NCBI RefSeq assembly: GCF_007641255.1
Contig: NZ_CP036259.1
Location: 1,984,001-2,048,000, forward strand
Source: Sporomusa termitida
GTDB taxonomy: Bacteria; Bacillota; Negativicutes; Sporomusales; Sporomusaceae
Reading direction: 5' to 3'
Length of the DNA: 64,000 bases
Part shown: positions 9,541 through 19,083 of the stretch, piece by piece
Position numbering within the stretch: the stretch's first letter is position 1
How the letters are laid out: each line of letters begins with the position of its first letter
Notes under the pieces: model-generated
The model's input: the letters and a program-made list of their open reading frames with translations, nothing else
The model's database searches: none
What the model was told of the DNA's origin: nothing
Position numbers and translations under genes: made by a program

Positions 9541-9566
9541 GAGAACACTTAGTGTTCTCTTTTTTC
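9541..9566 (+). terminator. Intrinsic terminator after tsf
   Basis: A 9-base perfect palindrome (GAGAACACT / AGTGTTCTC) is followed by a run of six T. It starts one base after the tsf stop codon. Confidence 0.92.
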
Positions 9567-9631
9567 TAAAGAAAATACGCCCTGCCCCGGGTAAATTTTC
9601 TGATAGAAGAAAAAAATATTGTTCCAAATAA

Positions 9632-10965
<1,334 letters not shown>

Positions 10966-10969
10966 CAGT

Positions 10970-11170
10970 GTGGATACAGTTGCGCAACCGCTAATTAAGG
11001 TTATCGAAAAACTGGAACAAGCTAAACTTTCCTATACCGTTACCGTTACTAAACCGGCACGCACGACGTTCCAGCTGCAAGATGATCTTTTTGTTATTAG
11101 GCAGCAATTAGATGATACTGGTATTTATAAGTTAACGGTTGCTGCAAAAATGGGAAAGGAGGTGTTTTAA
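10970..11170 (+). CDS. Small conserved-looking protein between frr and ferredoxin, unknown
   Basis: A 66-aa protein beginning with GTG four bases after the frr stop. The pattern is an N-terminal helix (VIEKLEQAKLSY) and then alternating strands (TVTVTKPARTTFQL, LFVIRQQLDD). No known motif or cysteine is visible. The tight spacing to frr and the four-base gap to the ferredoxin gene argue that it is real and co-transcribed. Confidence 0.7.
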   Translation: MDTVAQPLIKVIEKLEQAKLSYTVTVTKPARTTFQLQDDLFVIRQQLDDTGIYKLTVAAKMGKEVF

Positions 11171-11173
11171 AGA

Positions 11174-11344
11174 ATGGCCTACAAAATTACAGATGAATGC
11201 GTTGCATGTGGTTCCTGTGCTGCAACTTGTCCGGTTGAAGCCATCAAAGAGGGTGAGCCGGTTTACACCATCACTGATGAATGTGTTGAGTGTGGCGCTT
11301 GTGCAGCAGTTTGCCCAACTGGTGCAATTATAGCTCCGGAATAA
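11174..11344 (+). CDS. 2[4Fe-4S] ferredoxin
   Basis: A 56-aa clostridial-type ferredoxin, too short for ordinary ORF cut-offs. Two CxxCxxCxxxCP motifs are complete: Cys9, 12, 15, 19 and Cys37, 40, 43, 47, with a pseudo-twofold repeat (ITDECVACGSC and ITDECVECGAC). It carries low-potential electrons in the cytoplasm. A GGAGGTG stretch just upstream, inside the preceding gene's end, serves as ribosome-binding site. A terminator follows at once. The nearby IspG is an Fe-S enzyme that needs such a donor; that link is inference. Confidence 0.95.
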   Translation: MAYKITDECVACGSCAATCPVEAIKEGEPVYTITDECVECGACAAVCPTGAIIAPE

Positions 11345-11347
11345 TTT

Positions 11348-11376
11348 AAATCCCCCTCGGAAGAGGGGGTTTAAAT
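11348..11376 (+). terminator. Intrinsic terminator after ferredoxin
   Basis: Stem CCCCCTC / GAGGGGG with a GGAA tetraloop, flanked by AAAT and TTTAAATTT, so it may act in both directions. Confidence 0.85.
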
Positions 11377-11460
11377 TTGGTATTCGTTGGCTAGATTTAC
11401 TAGATTTCGGGGATAATTCTGATATTGATTACAGTTAATAGTTTGGCGGAGGGGCTTAGC

Positions 11461-12243
11461 GTGTGGAAGAAATGGTTTAGTCGAAGTGAGCCCGGGGAAC
11501 ATAATAATTATGATAAAATTAATCATGAGAAACTCCCCCGGCATATAGCAATCATTATGGATGGCAATGGACGATGGGCGCAAAGAAAAGGACTTCCCCG
11601 TGCTTTGGGTCACCGGGCCGGGGCTGAAGCCCTGCGGGGAATTGTCAAGGCAGCTGCCGAAATGGGGATACAGGCCCTTACGGCGTATGCATTTTCCACC
11701 GAAAACTGGCGCCGTCCGGCTGATGAAGTACAGTTGCTCATGAGCCTGCTGGCAGATTACCTTGATAATGAAATTAATGAACTTCACCAGAATAATGTAC
11801 AAATTCGCTTTATCGGCAACATTGACGGACTGGCACCAGGCCTGCAGAAGAAAATAGAAAAAGCTCAGGCGCAAACTGCTCACAATACCGGCTTAATTTT
11901 AAATCTTGCCGTAAACTACGGCGCACGGGCGGAGCTCTTGCGGGCTGTTAAAATAATTGCTGAAAAAGCAGTACATAAAGAACTGGCCTTACAAGATATC
12001 AATGAATCAATTATTGAAGAAAATTTATATACTGCCGGCCTGCCGGCACCGGATTTATTAATCAGGCCCAGTGGTGATTATCGTATTAGCAATTTTTTAT
12101 TATGGCAAATGGCGTACACTGAATTTTGGTTTACCGATATTAACTGGCCGGACTTCAAACCAGTTCACTTAGTACAGGCTGTATATGAATTTCAGCAGCG
12201 GGAACGCCGGTTTGGCGGCATTAAAAATACAAAAAAACGGTAG
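11461..12243 (+). CDS. uppS: Undecaprenyl diphosphate synthase (isoprenyl transferase)
   Basis: A 260-aa cis-prenyltransferase making the C55 lipid carrier for peptidoglycan. Visible are IIMDGNGRWAQRKG with the Mg-binding Asp, GHRAGAEALR, FSTENWRRP, LNLAVNYGARAEL and RPSGDYRISNFLLWQ near the end. The GTG at 11461 is chosen because GGCGGAGGGG lies just before it; an earlier in-frame TTG at 11425 lacks such a site. Start of an isoprenoid/envelope run uppS-cdsA-dxr-rseP-ispG. Confidence 0.96.
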   Translation: MWKKWFSRSEPGEHNNYDKINHEKLPRHIAIIMDGNGRWAQRKGLPRALGHRAGAEALRGIVKAAAEMGIQALTAYAFSTENWRRPADEVQLLMSLLADYLDNEINELHQNNVQIRFIGNIDGLAPGLQKKIEKAQAQTAHNTGLILNLAVNYGARAELLRAVKIIAEKAVHKELALQDINESIIEENLYTAGLPAPDLLIRPSGDYRISNFLLWQMAYTEFWFTDINWPDFKPVHLVQAVYEFQQRERRFGGIKNTKKR

Positions 12244-13080
12244 GTGCCTACATTGCTTGGTAAGCGTATTGTAACAGCAGTTATTGGAATTCCAATAACT
12301 GTATATATTATTAATTACGGGACATGGATATTTGCTGCCGCGGCAGCATTACTGGCACTGGTTGCCTGGCATGAGTTCTTTAAAATGATGGCGGTTAAGA
12401 ATATAAAGGTTCACTATCTTACTGGATTTCTGGGTGTGCTTTTAGTTTTAGGCTGTGCCTGGCTTGGCAATGCCCAGGAGTTCATTATGGTAATTTTGCT
12501 GCTTGTCTTAGTGCCAATGGTCAAAACTGTATTATGCCATAAAAATTATGGGCTTGTCGAAGCTGCTGTTACCCTGCTGGGGACGTTATATGTAAGCTTG
12601 CCATTTTCGCATTTGCTATTGCTGCGGTTTACTGAGCCCAATCAATACATACCCACAGCATTAGGCAGCTTAGCGGCGGGAGCAGCTTATCTATGGTTAG
12701 CCTTTGTCGGGACATGGGCCAGTGATACACTGGCTTATTTTGTCGGTTCTACCCTGGGACGCCATAAATTATGTCCGGCCATCAGTCCGGGGAAGACTTA
12801 TGAAGGGGCAGCCGGGGGTTTAGTTGGCAGTATTATGGGAATAACTGCCATGGGAATGCTGTTTGGCTTGCCTGCTATACATACTTTTGTATTAGGCCTG
12901 CTAGTAGGTATTGCCGCTCCGCTGGGGGACCTTACGGAATCTGCCTTGAAACGCTTTGCCGGCGTTAAGGATTCAGGCCGGCTTTTGCCAGGCCACGGGG
13001 GCGTTCTTGATCGTTTTGATGCCATTATGTTTGCTACACCGGTAGTATATTATTATGTTAAGGTTTTTATTATCGTTTAG
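12244..13080 (+). CDS. cdsA: Phosphatidate cytidylyltransferase
   Basis: A polytopic membrane enzyme of about 278 aa making CDP-diacylglycerol from phosphatidate and CTP. It has at least seven hydrophobic helices. The family signature is present near the C-terminus: LKRFAGVKDSGRLLPGHGG followed by LDRFD. GTG 12244 directly abuts the uppS stop; a TTG at 12253 is an alternative start. Confidence 0.95.
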   Translation: MPTLLGKRIVTAVIGIPITVYIINYGTWIFAAAAALLALVAWHEFFKMMAVKNIKVHYLTGFLGVLLVLGCAWLGNAQEFIMVILLLVLVPMVKTVLCHKNYGLVEAAVTLLGTLYVSLPFSHLLLLRFTEPNQYIPTALGSLAAGAAYLWLAFVGTWASDTLAYFVGSTLGRHKLCPAISPGKTYEGAAGGLVGSIMGITAMGMLFGLPAIHTFVLGLLVGIAAPLGDLTESALKRFAGVKDSGRLLPGHGGVLDRFDAIMFATPVVYYYVKVFIIV

Positions 13081-13104
13081 AATTACAGACAGGAGATCTT
13101 CTTT

Positions 13105-14265
13105 ATGCTACATGTCGCAGTTTTAGGAAGTACCGGGTCAATAGGGACCCAGACACTGGATGTTATTGCCGCTAATCCGGATAAATATAAAGTTACGGTG
13201 CTGGCTGCTTATAAAAGTAATAAGTTACTGGCTGAACAAATAGAATATTTTAAACCGCAAGTGGCCGTTTTGATTGATAAGCAGGCGGCCGACCGGCTGG
13301 CTGCCGGTTATCACGGGCCAACAAAAATTTTAACCGGTGAAGAAGGCCTGCTGGAAGCAGCTACTTTTCCGCACACAGATACGGTGCTGACAGCGCTTGT
13401 AGGTTTTGCCGGCCTGGGACCAACGATAGCCGCAATCAAAGCCGGAAAAAATATTGCCTTGGCCAACAAGGAGACCTTAGTTGCTGCCGGCGAAATTGTT
13501 ATGCCGCTGGCTAAGCAGTACAATGTCAGTGTTTATCCTGTGGATAGTGAACATAGTGCCGTCTTTCAATGCCTGCAGGGTGAGAATAAAAGCCAGGTCT
13601 CCCGTCTTATTCTGACGGCATCAGGCGGACCGTTCCGGGGGCGGACTGTCCCGGAAATGGAAAATGTGACTGTAGCTGACTGTTTACACCACCCCAACTG
13701 GTCTATGGGGCGCAAGATTACTGTTGATTCAGCCACATTAGCCAATAAAGGCCTGGAAGTTATTGAAGCAAAATGGTTATTTGATGTAGCGTATAACCAG
13801 ATTGAGGTTTGCGTTCATCCGCAAAGTATCATTCATTCGATGGTTGAGTTTGTTGATGGCAGTGTCCTGGCCCAAATGGGTATGCCTGATATGCGGCTGC
13901 CAATCCAGTATGCATTATCCTATCCGGAGCGTATGCCGTCAAGTTATCCGCGCCTGGACTTTACAGCCCTGTCGGCCTTGACGTTTGAGAAGCCGGATAT
14001 TATTAATTTTCCGGCCTTGGCGTTAGCCTATAACGCCGGCAAAAGCGGGGGGACAGTGCCCTGTGTTTTCAATGCCGCCAATGAAGTGGCTGTAGTTGCT
14101 TTCTTAAATGGCGAAATTAGTTTTCTTGATATCCCCAAGGTTATAGGCTATACTATTGAAAGCCATATAAATGTCCTTAATATCGATTTGAACCAGATTT
14201 ATCTGGCAGATACCTGGGCCCGCGTCCGTGCGCAGGAGGTAGTGGCAGACCTCAGAAAACGGTAA
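13105..14265 (+). CDS. dxr: 1-deoxy-D-xylulose 5-phosphate reductoisomerase
   Basis: A 386-aa DXR, committed step of the MEP isoprenoid pathway (DXP to MEP, NADPH-dependent). The Rossmann motif GSTGSIGTQTLDVI begins at residue 7. Metal and substrate motifs are VDSEHSAVFQCL, LTASGGPFRGR and KITVDSATLANKGLEVIEA. An AGGAG site lies before the ATG. Grouped with uppS and ispG of the same pathway. Confidence 0.98.
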   Translation: MLHVAVLGSTGSIGTQTLDVIAANPDKYKVTVLAAYKSNKLLAEQIEYFKPQVAVLIDKQAADRLAAGYHGPTKILTGEEGLLEAATFPHTDTVLTALVGFAGLGPTIAAIKAGKNIALANKETLVAAGEIVMPLAKQYNVSVYPVDSEHSAVFQCLQGENKSQVSRLILTASGGPFRGRTVPEMENVTVADCLHHPNWSMGRKITVDSATLANKGLEVIEAKWLFDVAYNQIEVCVHPQSIIHSMVEFVDGSVLAQMGMPDMRLPIQYALSYPERMPSSYPRLDFTALSALTFEKPDIINFPALALAYNAGKSGGTVPCVFNAANEVAVVAFLNGEISFLDIPKVIGYTIESHINVLNIDLNQIYLADTWARVRAQEVVADLRKR

Positions 14266-14289
14266 CATATTTGAAGGGTTGGTGAAAGT

Positions 14290-15321
14290 TTGTCTACACT
14301 GGTAGCGACTATTTTCGTTTTTGGTTTACTGATTTTATTTCACGAGCTGGGTCACTTTATTACCGCTAAAAGTGTTGGTATGAGAGTTGATGAGTTTGCT
14401 ATTGGCTTTGGACCAAAGCTGATAAGCCGGAAAATCGGCGAAACAGTCTACTCCATACGTATTATACCCCTTGGGGGCTTTAACAAAATTGCCGGTATGG
14501 ATCCTGATGAAGAGCAGGATGAGCGCTCCTTCAGCGCTAAACCGATTTGGGCCAGGATGCTGGTCATTGTGGCCGGTTCAGCCATGAATTTTGTGCTGCC
14601 TATTATTTTGTTGTTTATTGTATTTGTGAGTGCCGGCGTTGATACTCCATCGAATCAGCCCTTAATCGGTGCTATTTTTCCGGAAAAACCGGCAGCCATG
14701 GCCGGCTTGCAGCCAGGTGACCGGGTAACTGCCGTTAATGGGGCCCCGATAGATTCGTGGCGTCAATTTGTCAGCGTTATCCAGGGTAGTGCCGGAGCGA
14801 AGCTTACCATTACTTATGCACGCGGTTCTGAGACAGGAAAAACTGCCATACTCACGCCGGAATATGATGAAAAGGGGAAACGGGGCATCATTGGCGTGAC
14901 GCCGCATATTGATAAATACCAGCCCGGACTTGCAGAATCGGCAGGCCTGGCGGCTAAACAAACCTTCGTCGTTGCGCAGGCTATGCTTATCGGCATTGGC
15001 GAAATGGTTACAGGCAAGACTGCCGCCGATGTTGCCGGTCCGATTGGTGTTGCCCAAATGGCTGGCGAGGTGGCGCAGCTTGGGGTTATCCCGTTATTGC
15101 AATTTGCCGCTTTTTTAAGCATCAATTTGGGGTTAATTAATCTTCTGCCTGTGCCGGTATTGGACGGCGGGCATGTGGTAACCCTGGCGGTGGAAGGCGT
15201 GCGCGGCAAACCTCTTAATAGAAATCAAATGCAGTTTATTCAAATGATTGGTTTTGCTTTACTGATACTGCTGTTCGTTGTGGCAACTTTTAAGGATATA
15301 TCGCGATTAAAATTGTTTTAA
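14290..15321 (+). CDS. rseP: Site-2 intramembrane zinc protease, RseP/RasP family
   Basis: A 343-aa intramembrane metalloprotease. HELGH at residues 18-22 inside the first membrane helix gives the zinc-binding His18, Glu19 and His22. A PDZ domain spans about 110-180 (AGLQPGDRVTAVNG). The second site motif NLLPVPVLDGGH lies near the C-terminal helices. Such proteases cleave anti-sigma factors and signal-peptide remnants in the membrane. TTG start with an upstream AGGGTTGGTG stretch. Confidence 0.95.
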   Translation: MSTLVATIFVFGLLILFHELGHFITAKSVGMRVDEFAIGFGPKLISRKIGETVYSIRIIPLGGFNKIAGMDPDEEQDERSFSAKPIWARMLVIVAGSAMNFVLPIILLFIVFVSAGVDTPSNQPLIGAIFPEKPAAMAGLQPGDRVTAVNGAPIDSWRQFVSVIQGSAGAKLTITYARGSETGKTAILTPEYDEKGKRGIIGVTPHIDKYQPGLAESAGLAAKQTFVVAQAMLIGIGEMVTGKTAADVAGPIGVAQMAGEVAQLGVIPLLQFAAFLSINLGLINLLPVPVLDGGHVVTLAVEGVRGKPLNRNQMQFIQMIGFALLILLFVVATFKDISRLKLF

Positions 15322-15335
15322 GCTGGTGAGAGTGT

Positions 15336-16403
15336 ATGCAACGCAACCAAACACGTTCTCTGCAATTGGGCAGAGTTGTTATCGGCGGTTCTGCCCCGAT
15401 TACGGTACAATCCATGACCAATACCCGTACCGACAATGTAACCGGCACTGTTGCCCAGATTAGGCGGCTGCTTGATGCCGGCTGCGATATCGTGCGGGTG
15501 GCCGTGCCCGATATGGCCGCGGCCCTGGCAATAGAGCAAATAAAACTGGCTGTTGATGTCCCGCTTGTTGCCGATATTCACTTTGATTACCGTCTGGCGC
15601 TTGCCGCGATTGAACGGGGGGTTGATGCGCTGCGCTTAAATCCTGGTAATATTGGCAATCCCGAGCATATAGCAATGGTTGTCGAGGCAGCTAAAAAACA
15701 GCGTATTCCCATCCGTGTCGGCGTTAATGCCGGTTCTCTCAGCAAAGAAATGCTGGCCAAATATGGCGGGCGGCCAACGGCTCAGGCCATGGTGGAGAGT
15801 GCTCTCAGCCATATACATATTTTGGAGAAGCATGACTTTTTTGCTATTAAAATATCGTTGAAAGCTCATGCTGTGCCACTTACACTCAGCGCTTATCAGC
15901 TTATGTCAGAGACTACAGATTACCCCCTGCACTTAGGTATAACGGAAGCAGGAACAGTGCGTTCCGGTGCGGTAAAGTCGGCCGTGGGGATCGGGGCGTT
16001 GCTGGCCCAGGGGATTGGTGATACAATCCGGGTGTCCCTTACCGGCGACCCGGTGGAAGAAGTCCGGGTAGCTAATGAAATTCTAAAATCGCTGGGTCTT
16101 AAACAGGCGGGCCCCACCCTGGTATCCTGCCCAACCTGTGGCCGGTGCCAGCTTGATCTTATACCTATTGCTGAAATCGTGGAAGATAAGCTTAAATTTG
16201 TAACTAAGCCGATTACAGTCGCTGTAATGGGCTGTATTGTCAACGGTCCGGGTGAAGCCAAGGAGGCTGATGTTGGCATTGCCGGCGGCAAAGGCGAAGG
16301 ATTGTTGTTCAGTAAAGGTAAAATCATCCGCAAGATACCGGAAGCTGAACTTGTAAGTGCATTGTTTGCTGAGATTGATAAGCTTATTAAGGAGGAGATT
16401 TAG
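15336..16403 (+). CDS. ispG: 4-hydroxy-3-methylbut-2-en-1-yl diphosphate synthase
   Basis: A 355-aa IspG (GcpE), which reduces MEcPP to HMBPP with a [4Fe-4S] cluster. The N-terminal TIM barrel shows VQSMTNTRTDN and ALRLNPGNIG. The C-terminal domain supplies cluster cysteines in SCPTCGRCQLDL and GCIVNGPGEA. It follows dxr and rseP closely; the small ferredoxin at 11.2 kb would be a plausible reductant (inference). Confidence 0.97.
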   Translation: MQRNQTRSLQLGRVVIGGSAPITVQSMTNTRTDNVTGTVAQIRRLLDAGCDIVRVAVPDMAAALAIEQIKLAVDVPLVADIHFDYRLALAAIERGVDALRLNPGNIGNPEHIAMVVEAAKKQRIPIRVGVNAGSLSKEMLAKYGGRPTAQAMVESALSHIHILEKHDFFAIKISLKAHAVPLTLSAYQLMSETTDYPLHLGITEAGTVRSGAVKSAVGIGALLAQGIGDTIRVSLTGDPVEEVRVANEILKSLGLKQAGPTLVSCPTCGRCQLDLIPIAEIVEDKLKFVTKPITVAVMGCIVNGPGEAKEADVGIAGGKGEGLLFSKGKIIRKIPEAELVSALFAEIDKLIKEEI

Positions 16404-16406
16404 TCT

Positions 16407-18122
16407 ATGCGTGTTTCCCGACTATTTGCACCAACTTTAAGAGAAACCCCGGCGGAAGCCGAAATTATAAGTCATCAGCTGATGCTGCGGGCCGGTTTTA
16501 TTCGTAAGGCAGCCGGTGGTATTTATTCCTATTTGCCGCTGGCCTGGCGGGTACTTAAGAAAATTGAGACAATTGTGCGCGAAGAAATGGATGCCAAAGG
16601 TGGTCAGGAACTGGCGATGCCGGTCATTCAGCCGGCTGAAATGTGGCAGGAAACTGGCCGCTGGAGCGTTTATGGTGAGGAAATGTTTCGCCTCAAAGAC
16701 CGGCATAACCGTAACTTCTGCTTAGGACCAACCCATGAAGAAATGATTACAACTCTGGTGCGGGGTGAGGTCCGCTCTTACCGTCAGCTGCCCCTGCTGC
16801 TGTATCAGATTCAAAATAAGTATCGGGACGAGATCAGACCCCGGTTTGGCCTGATGCGCGGCCGTGAGTTCATCATGAAAGATTTGTACTCCTTTGACCG
16901 CGATGAAGCAGGCCTTGACCAAAGCTATAAGAAAATGTACGATGCCTATACCCGGATATTTACCCGTTGCGGCCTGACATTCCGGGCGGTAGAAGCCGAT
17001 TCAGGCGCTATCGGCGGCAGCGGTTCCCATGAATTTATGGTGCTGGCTGAATCCGGAGAAGCGGCTATTAGCTACTGTGGCAGTTGTGATTATGCTGCTA
17101 ATGTCGAAAAAGCAGAACTCCAGCCGGTACAGGCTCAGGCTGAAGAATGCCTGCCCCTGACCGAAAAAGCTACACCAGGCACTAAGTCCATTGCTGATGT
17201 TAGCCAATACCTGGGCGTTGGCCCGGAAAGAACGATAAAGACGCTGGCTTACCGTACCGATACCGGCAGTGTTGTTCTGGCGCTGGTCCGGGGAGATCAT
17301 GAGGTTAATGAAATTAAACTGCTGAACCAGGTTGGCTGTCTACAGCTTGATATGGCCAACGATGAGGCGATAGCCGGTATTTTACAGAGCCACGCCGGTT
17401 ATATAGGACCGGTAGGTCTTGACGGCAGCGAGAATGTCATTATTGTTGCCGATGCCACAGTTATGAATATGTACAATGCTGTATGCGGTGCCAACAAACG
17501 TGATCTGCATTATAGTAATGTGAACCCCAGCCGTGATTTTAAGCCGGCAATTATTGCCGATATCCGCCTGATTCAGGCCAATGATCCCTGTCCGCGTTGC
17601 GGTGAGCCGGTAAAAACAGCGCGGGGGATTGAGGTTGGGCAGGTATTCAAATTGTTTACTAAATACAGTACCGCCCTGCAAGCGACCTTTATCGGTGAAG
17701 ATGGTAAAGAACGGCCTATCGTTATGGGGTGTTATGGGGTGGGCGTCAGCCGGACCATGGCAGCTGCTGTTGAACAAAATTATGATCAGCATGGAATTAT
17801 CTGGCCGGTACCGATTGCTCCTTATCAGGCAGTGGTTATTCCTGTCAGTAGTAAGGATGAAGCCCAGACGGCCTGGGCGGAAAAAATATATGGCGAGTTG
17901 TGCGCTCAAGGTGTGGAAGCTTTGCTTGACGACCGTAACGAACGGCCTGGTGTTAAGTTCAAGGATGCAGATCTTATTGGCTATCCACTGAAAGTTACAA
18001 TTGGTCCCAAAACCATCAGTGAAAATCTAATTGAGGTTAAAGTGCGGCGTACAGGTGAGACACTTTATTTTAGCCCGGAGGATTATCTTGAGGGGATCAG
18101 GGAATTGCTTGCCAAACTGTAA
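16407..18122 (+). CDS. proS: Prolyl-tRNA synthetase, bacterial type with editing domain
   Basis: A 571-aa class II synthetase. Motif 2 region [20 protein letters not shown] and motif 3 region ([17 protein letters not shown], near 445) are clear. Between them, about residues 225-390, is the inserted YbaK-like editing domain that clears Ala-tRNA(Pro). The anticodon-binding domain forms the C-terminus ([20 protein letters not shown]). Four bases follow the ispG stop, so it ends that operon. Confidence 0.97.
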   Translation: MRVSRLFAPTLRETPAEAEIISHQLMLRAGFIRKAAGGIYSYLPLAWRVLKKIETIVREEMDAKGGQELAMPVIQPAEMWQETGRWSVYGEEMFRLKDRHNRNFCLGPTHEEMITTLVRGEVRSYRQLPLLLYQIQNKYRDEIRPRFGLMRGREFIMKDLYSFDRDEAGLDQSYKKMYDAYTRIFTRCGLTFRAVEADSGAIGGSGSHEFMVLAESGEAAISYCGSCDYAANVEKAELQPVQAQAEECLPLTEKATPGTKSIADVSQYLGVGPERTIKTLAYRTDTGSVVLALVRGDHEVNEIKLLNQVGCLQLDMANDEAIAGILQSHAGYIGPVGLDGSENVIIVADATVMNMYNAVCGANKRDLHYSNVNPSRDFKPAIIADIRLIQANDPCPRCGEPVKTARGIEVGQVFKLFTKYSTALQATFIGEDGKERPIVMGCYGVGVSRTMAAAVEQNYDQHGIIWPVPIAPYQAVVIPVSSKDEAQTAWAEKIYGELCAQGVEALLDDRNERPGVKFKDADLIGYPLKVTIGPKTISENLIEVKVRRTGETLYFSPEDYLEGIRELLAKL

Positions 18123-18143
18123 CTGGATGCAGCTTTACACTCG

Positions 18144-18173
18144 AAAGCGTGATGCCTGGCTATCACGCTTTTT
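18144..18173 (+). terminator. Intrinsic terminator after proS
   Basis: Stem AAAGCGTGAT / ATCACGCTTT with an 8-base loop, closing in a T5 run. Repeat element copy A begins about 8 bases further on. Confidence 0.92.
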
Positions 18174-18180
18174 GAGTCTA

Positions 18181-18270
18181 CCAGAATTTATAAATAAATT
18201 CTGTGGACATAAGAACGACTAAGGCTTCTGCCGTCGTCTTAAAGGACTTGGCACAAGCCAAGTCTTTTCT
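18181..18270 (+). repeat. Terminator-adjacent structured repeat, copy A
   Basis: First of five related copies (18181, 34093, 34213, 59912 on plus; 47370-47279 on minus). Three modules: an AT-rich hairpin (AGAATTT / AAATTCT), a GGACATAAG spacer leading to a GGC-TTCT-GCC mini-hairpin, and a terminal hairpin GACTTGGC / GCCAAGTC with an ACAA loop and T4. The last module is a plausible intrinsic terminator. It begins just after the proS terminator and before mgtC. Function unknown. Confidence 0.8.
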
Positions 18271-18375
18271 TAATTATCTATTTGCCTCTAAGCGTGAATT
18301 TGTAACCTGCTTTTGCTTTATTCCATCATCTTGGACTGCGGTTAGCCCGTAAATGCGTACAGGAAGGGTGATGAT

Positions 18376-19047
18376 ATGGCTCCTATTAGTGAAATCGATA
18401 TTGTTTTACGGTTAGGTATCTCCTGTATTCTAGGCGGCTTGATCGGACTTGAGCGGGAAAGCCTGGAGCGTCCTGCCGGCTTACGTACACATATTTTAGT
18501 ATGTATCGGCTCAGCCTTAATGATGATTGTATCTATCTATGGCTTTGCCGGTTATGAGTCTGTCAACAAAGATCCTGGCCGGATTGCCGCCCAGGTTGTC
18601 AGCGGTATTGGTTTTTTGGGGGCCGGTACCATTCTGCGGGAAGGAGTAACAGTTACAGGCCTTACTACGGCTGCCAGTTTATGGGTAGTTGCCGGCATCG
18701 GCTTAGCAATTGGCTGCGGGCAGTTTTTTGCCGGTATTGCAGGCACGGGGCTGGTATTTCTGACACTGGTGTTATTTCGTCAGATGGAGCGGCGCCATTG
18801 GAGCAATAAATACTGTGACCGGGTTAAGCTGGTGATCCGCGACCAGCCCGGGCAACTTGGCCGGGTAGGTATGTTTTTTGGCAAACACGGTATCGGCATA
18901 AAAAATATAACGATGCAGCATGTTCCTGAACAAAAAATAATAAATTTAGAGTTTGTCCTAAAAATCCCGTCAGAGGCCGATATGCTGCAAATATTCGCCG
19001 AACTGGCCGAAATTGACGGCGTGCTTTCCCTTAATAAATCATGTTAA
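18376..19047 (+). CDS. MgtC/SapB family membrane protein
   Basis: A 223-aa MgtC-family protein: four to five N-terminal membrane helices carrying GGLIGLERESLERPAGLRT and SGIGFLGAGTILREG, both hallmarks of the family, then a soluble C-terminal ACT-like domain (about 150-223). MgtC proteins are linked to Mg limitation and modulation of membrane ATPases in other bacteria; the role here is not shown. An AGGAAGGGTG stretch precedes the ATG. Confidence 0.9.
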   Translation: MAPISEIDIVLRLGISCILGGLIGLERESLERPAGLRTHILVCIGSALMMIVSIYGFAGYESVNKDPGRIAAQVVSGIGFLGAGTILREGVTVTGLTTAASLWVVAGIGLAIGCGQFFAGIAGTGLVFLTLVLFRQMERRHWSNKYCDRVKLVIRDQPGQLGRVGMFFGKHGIGIKNITMQHVPEQKIINLEFVLKIPSEADMLQIFAELAEIDGVLSLNKSC

Positions 19048-19083
19048 AATGAGAGTGACCAGTTCGTGATAGGAGAGGTTTTG

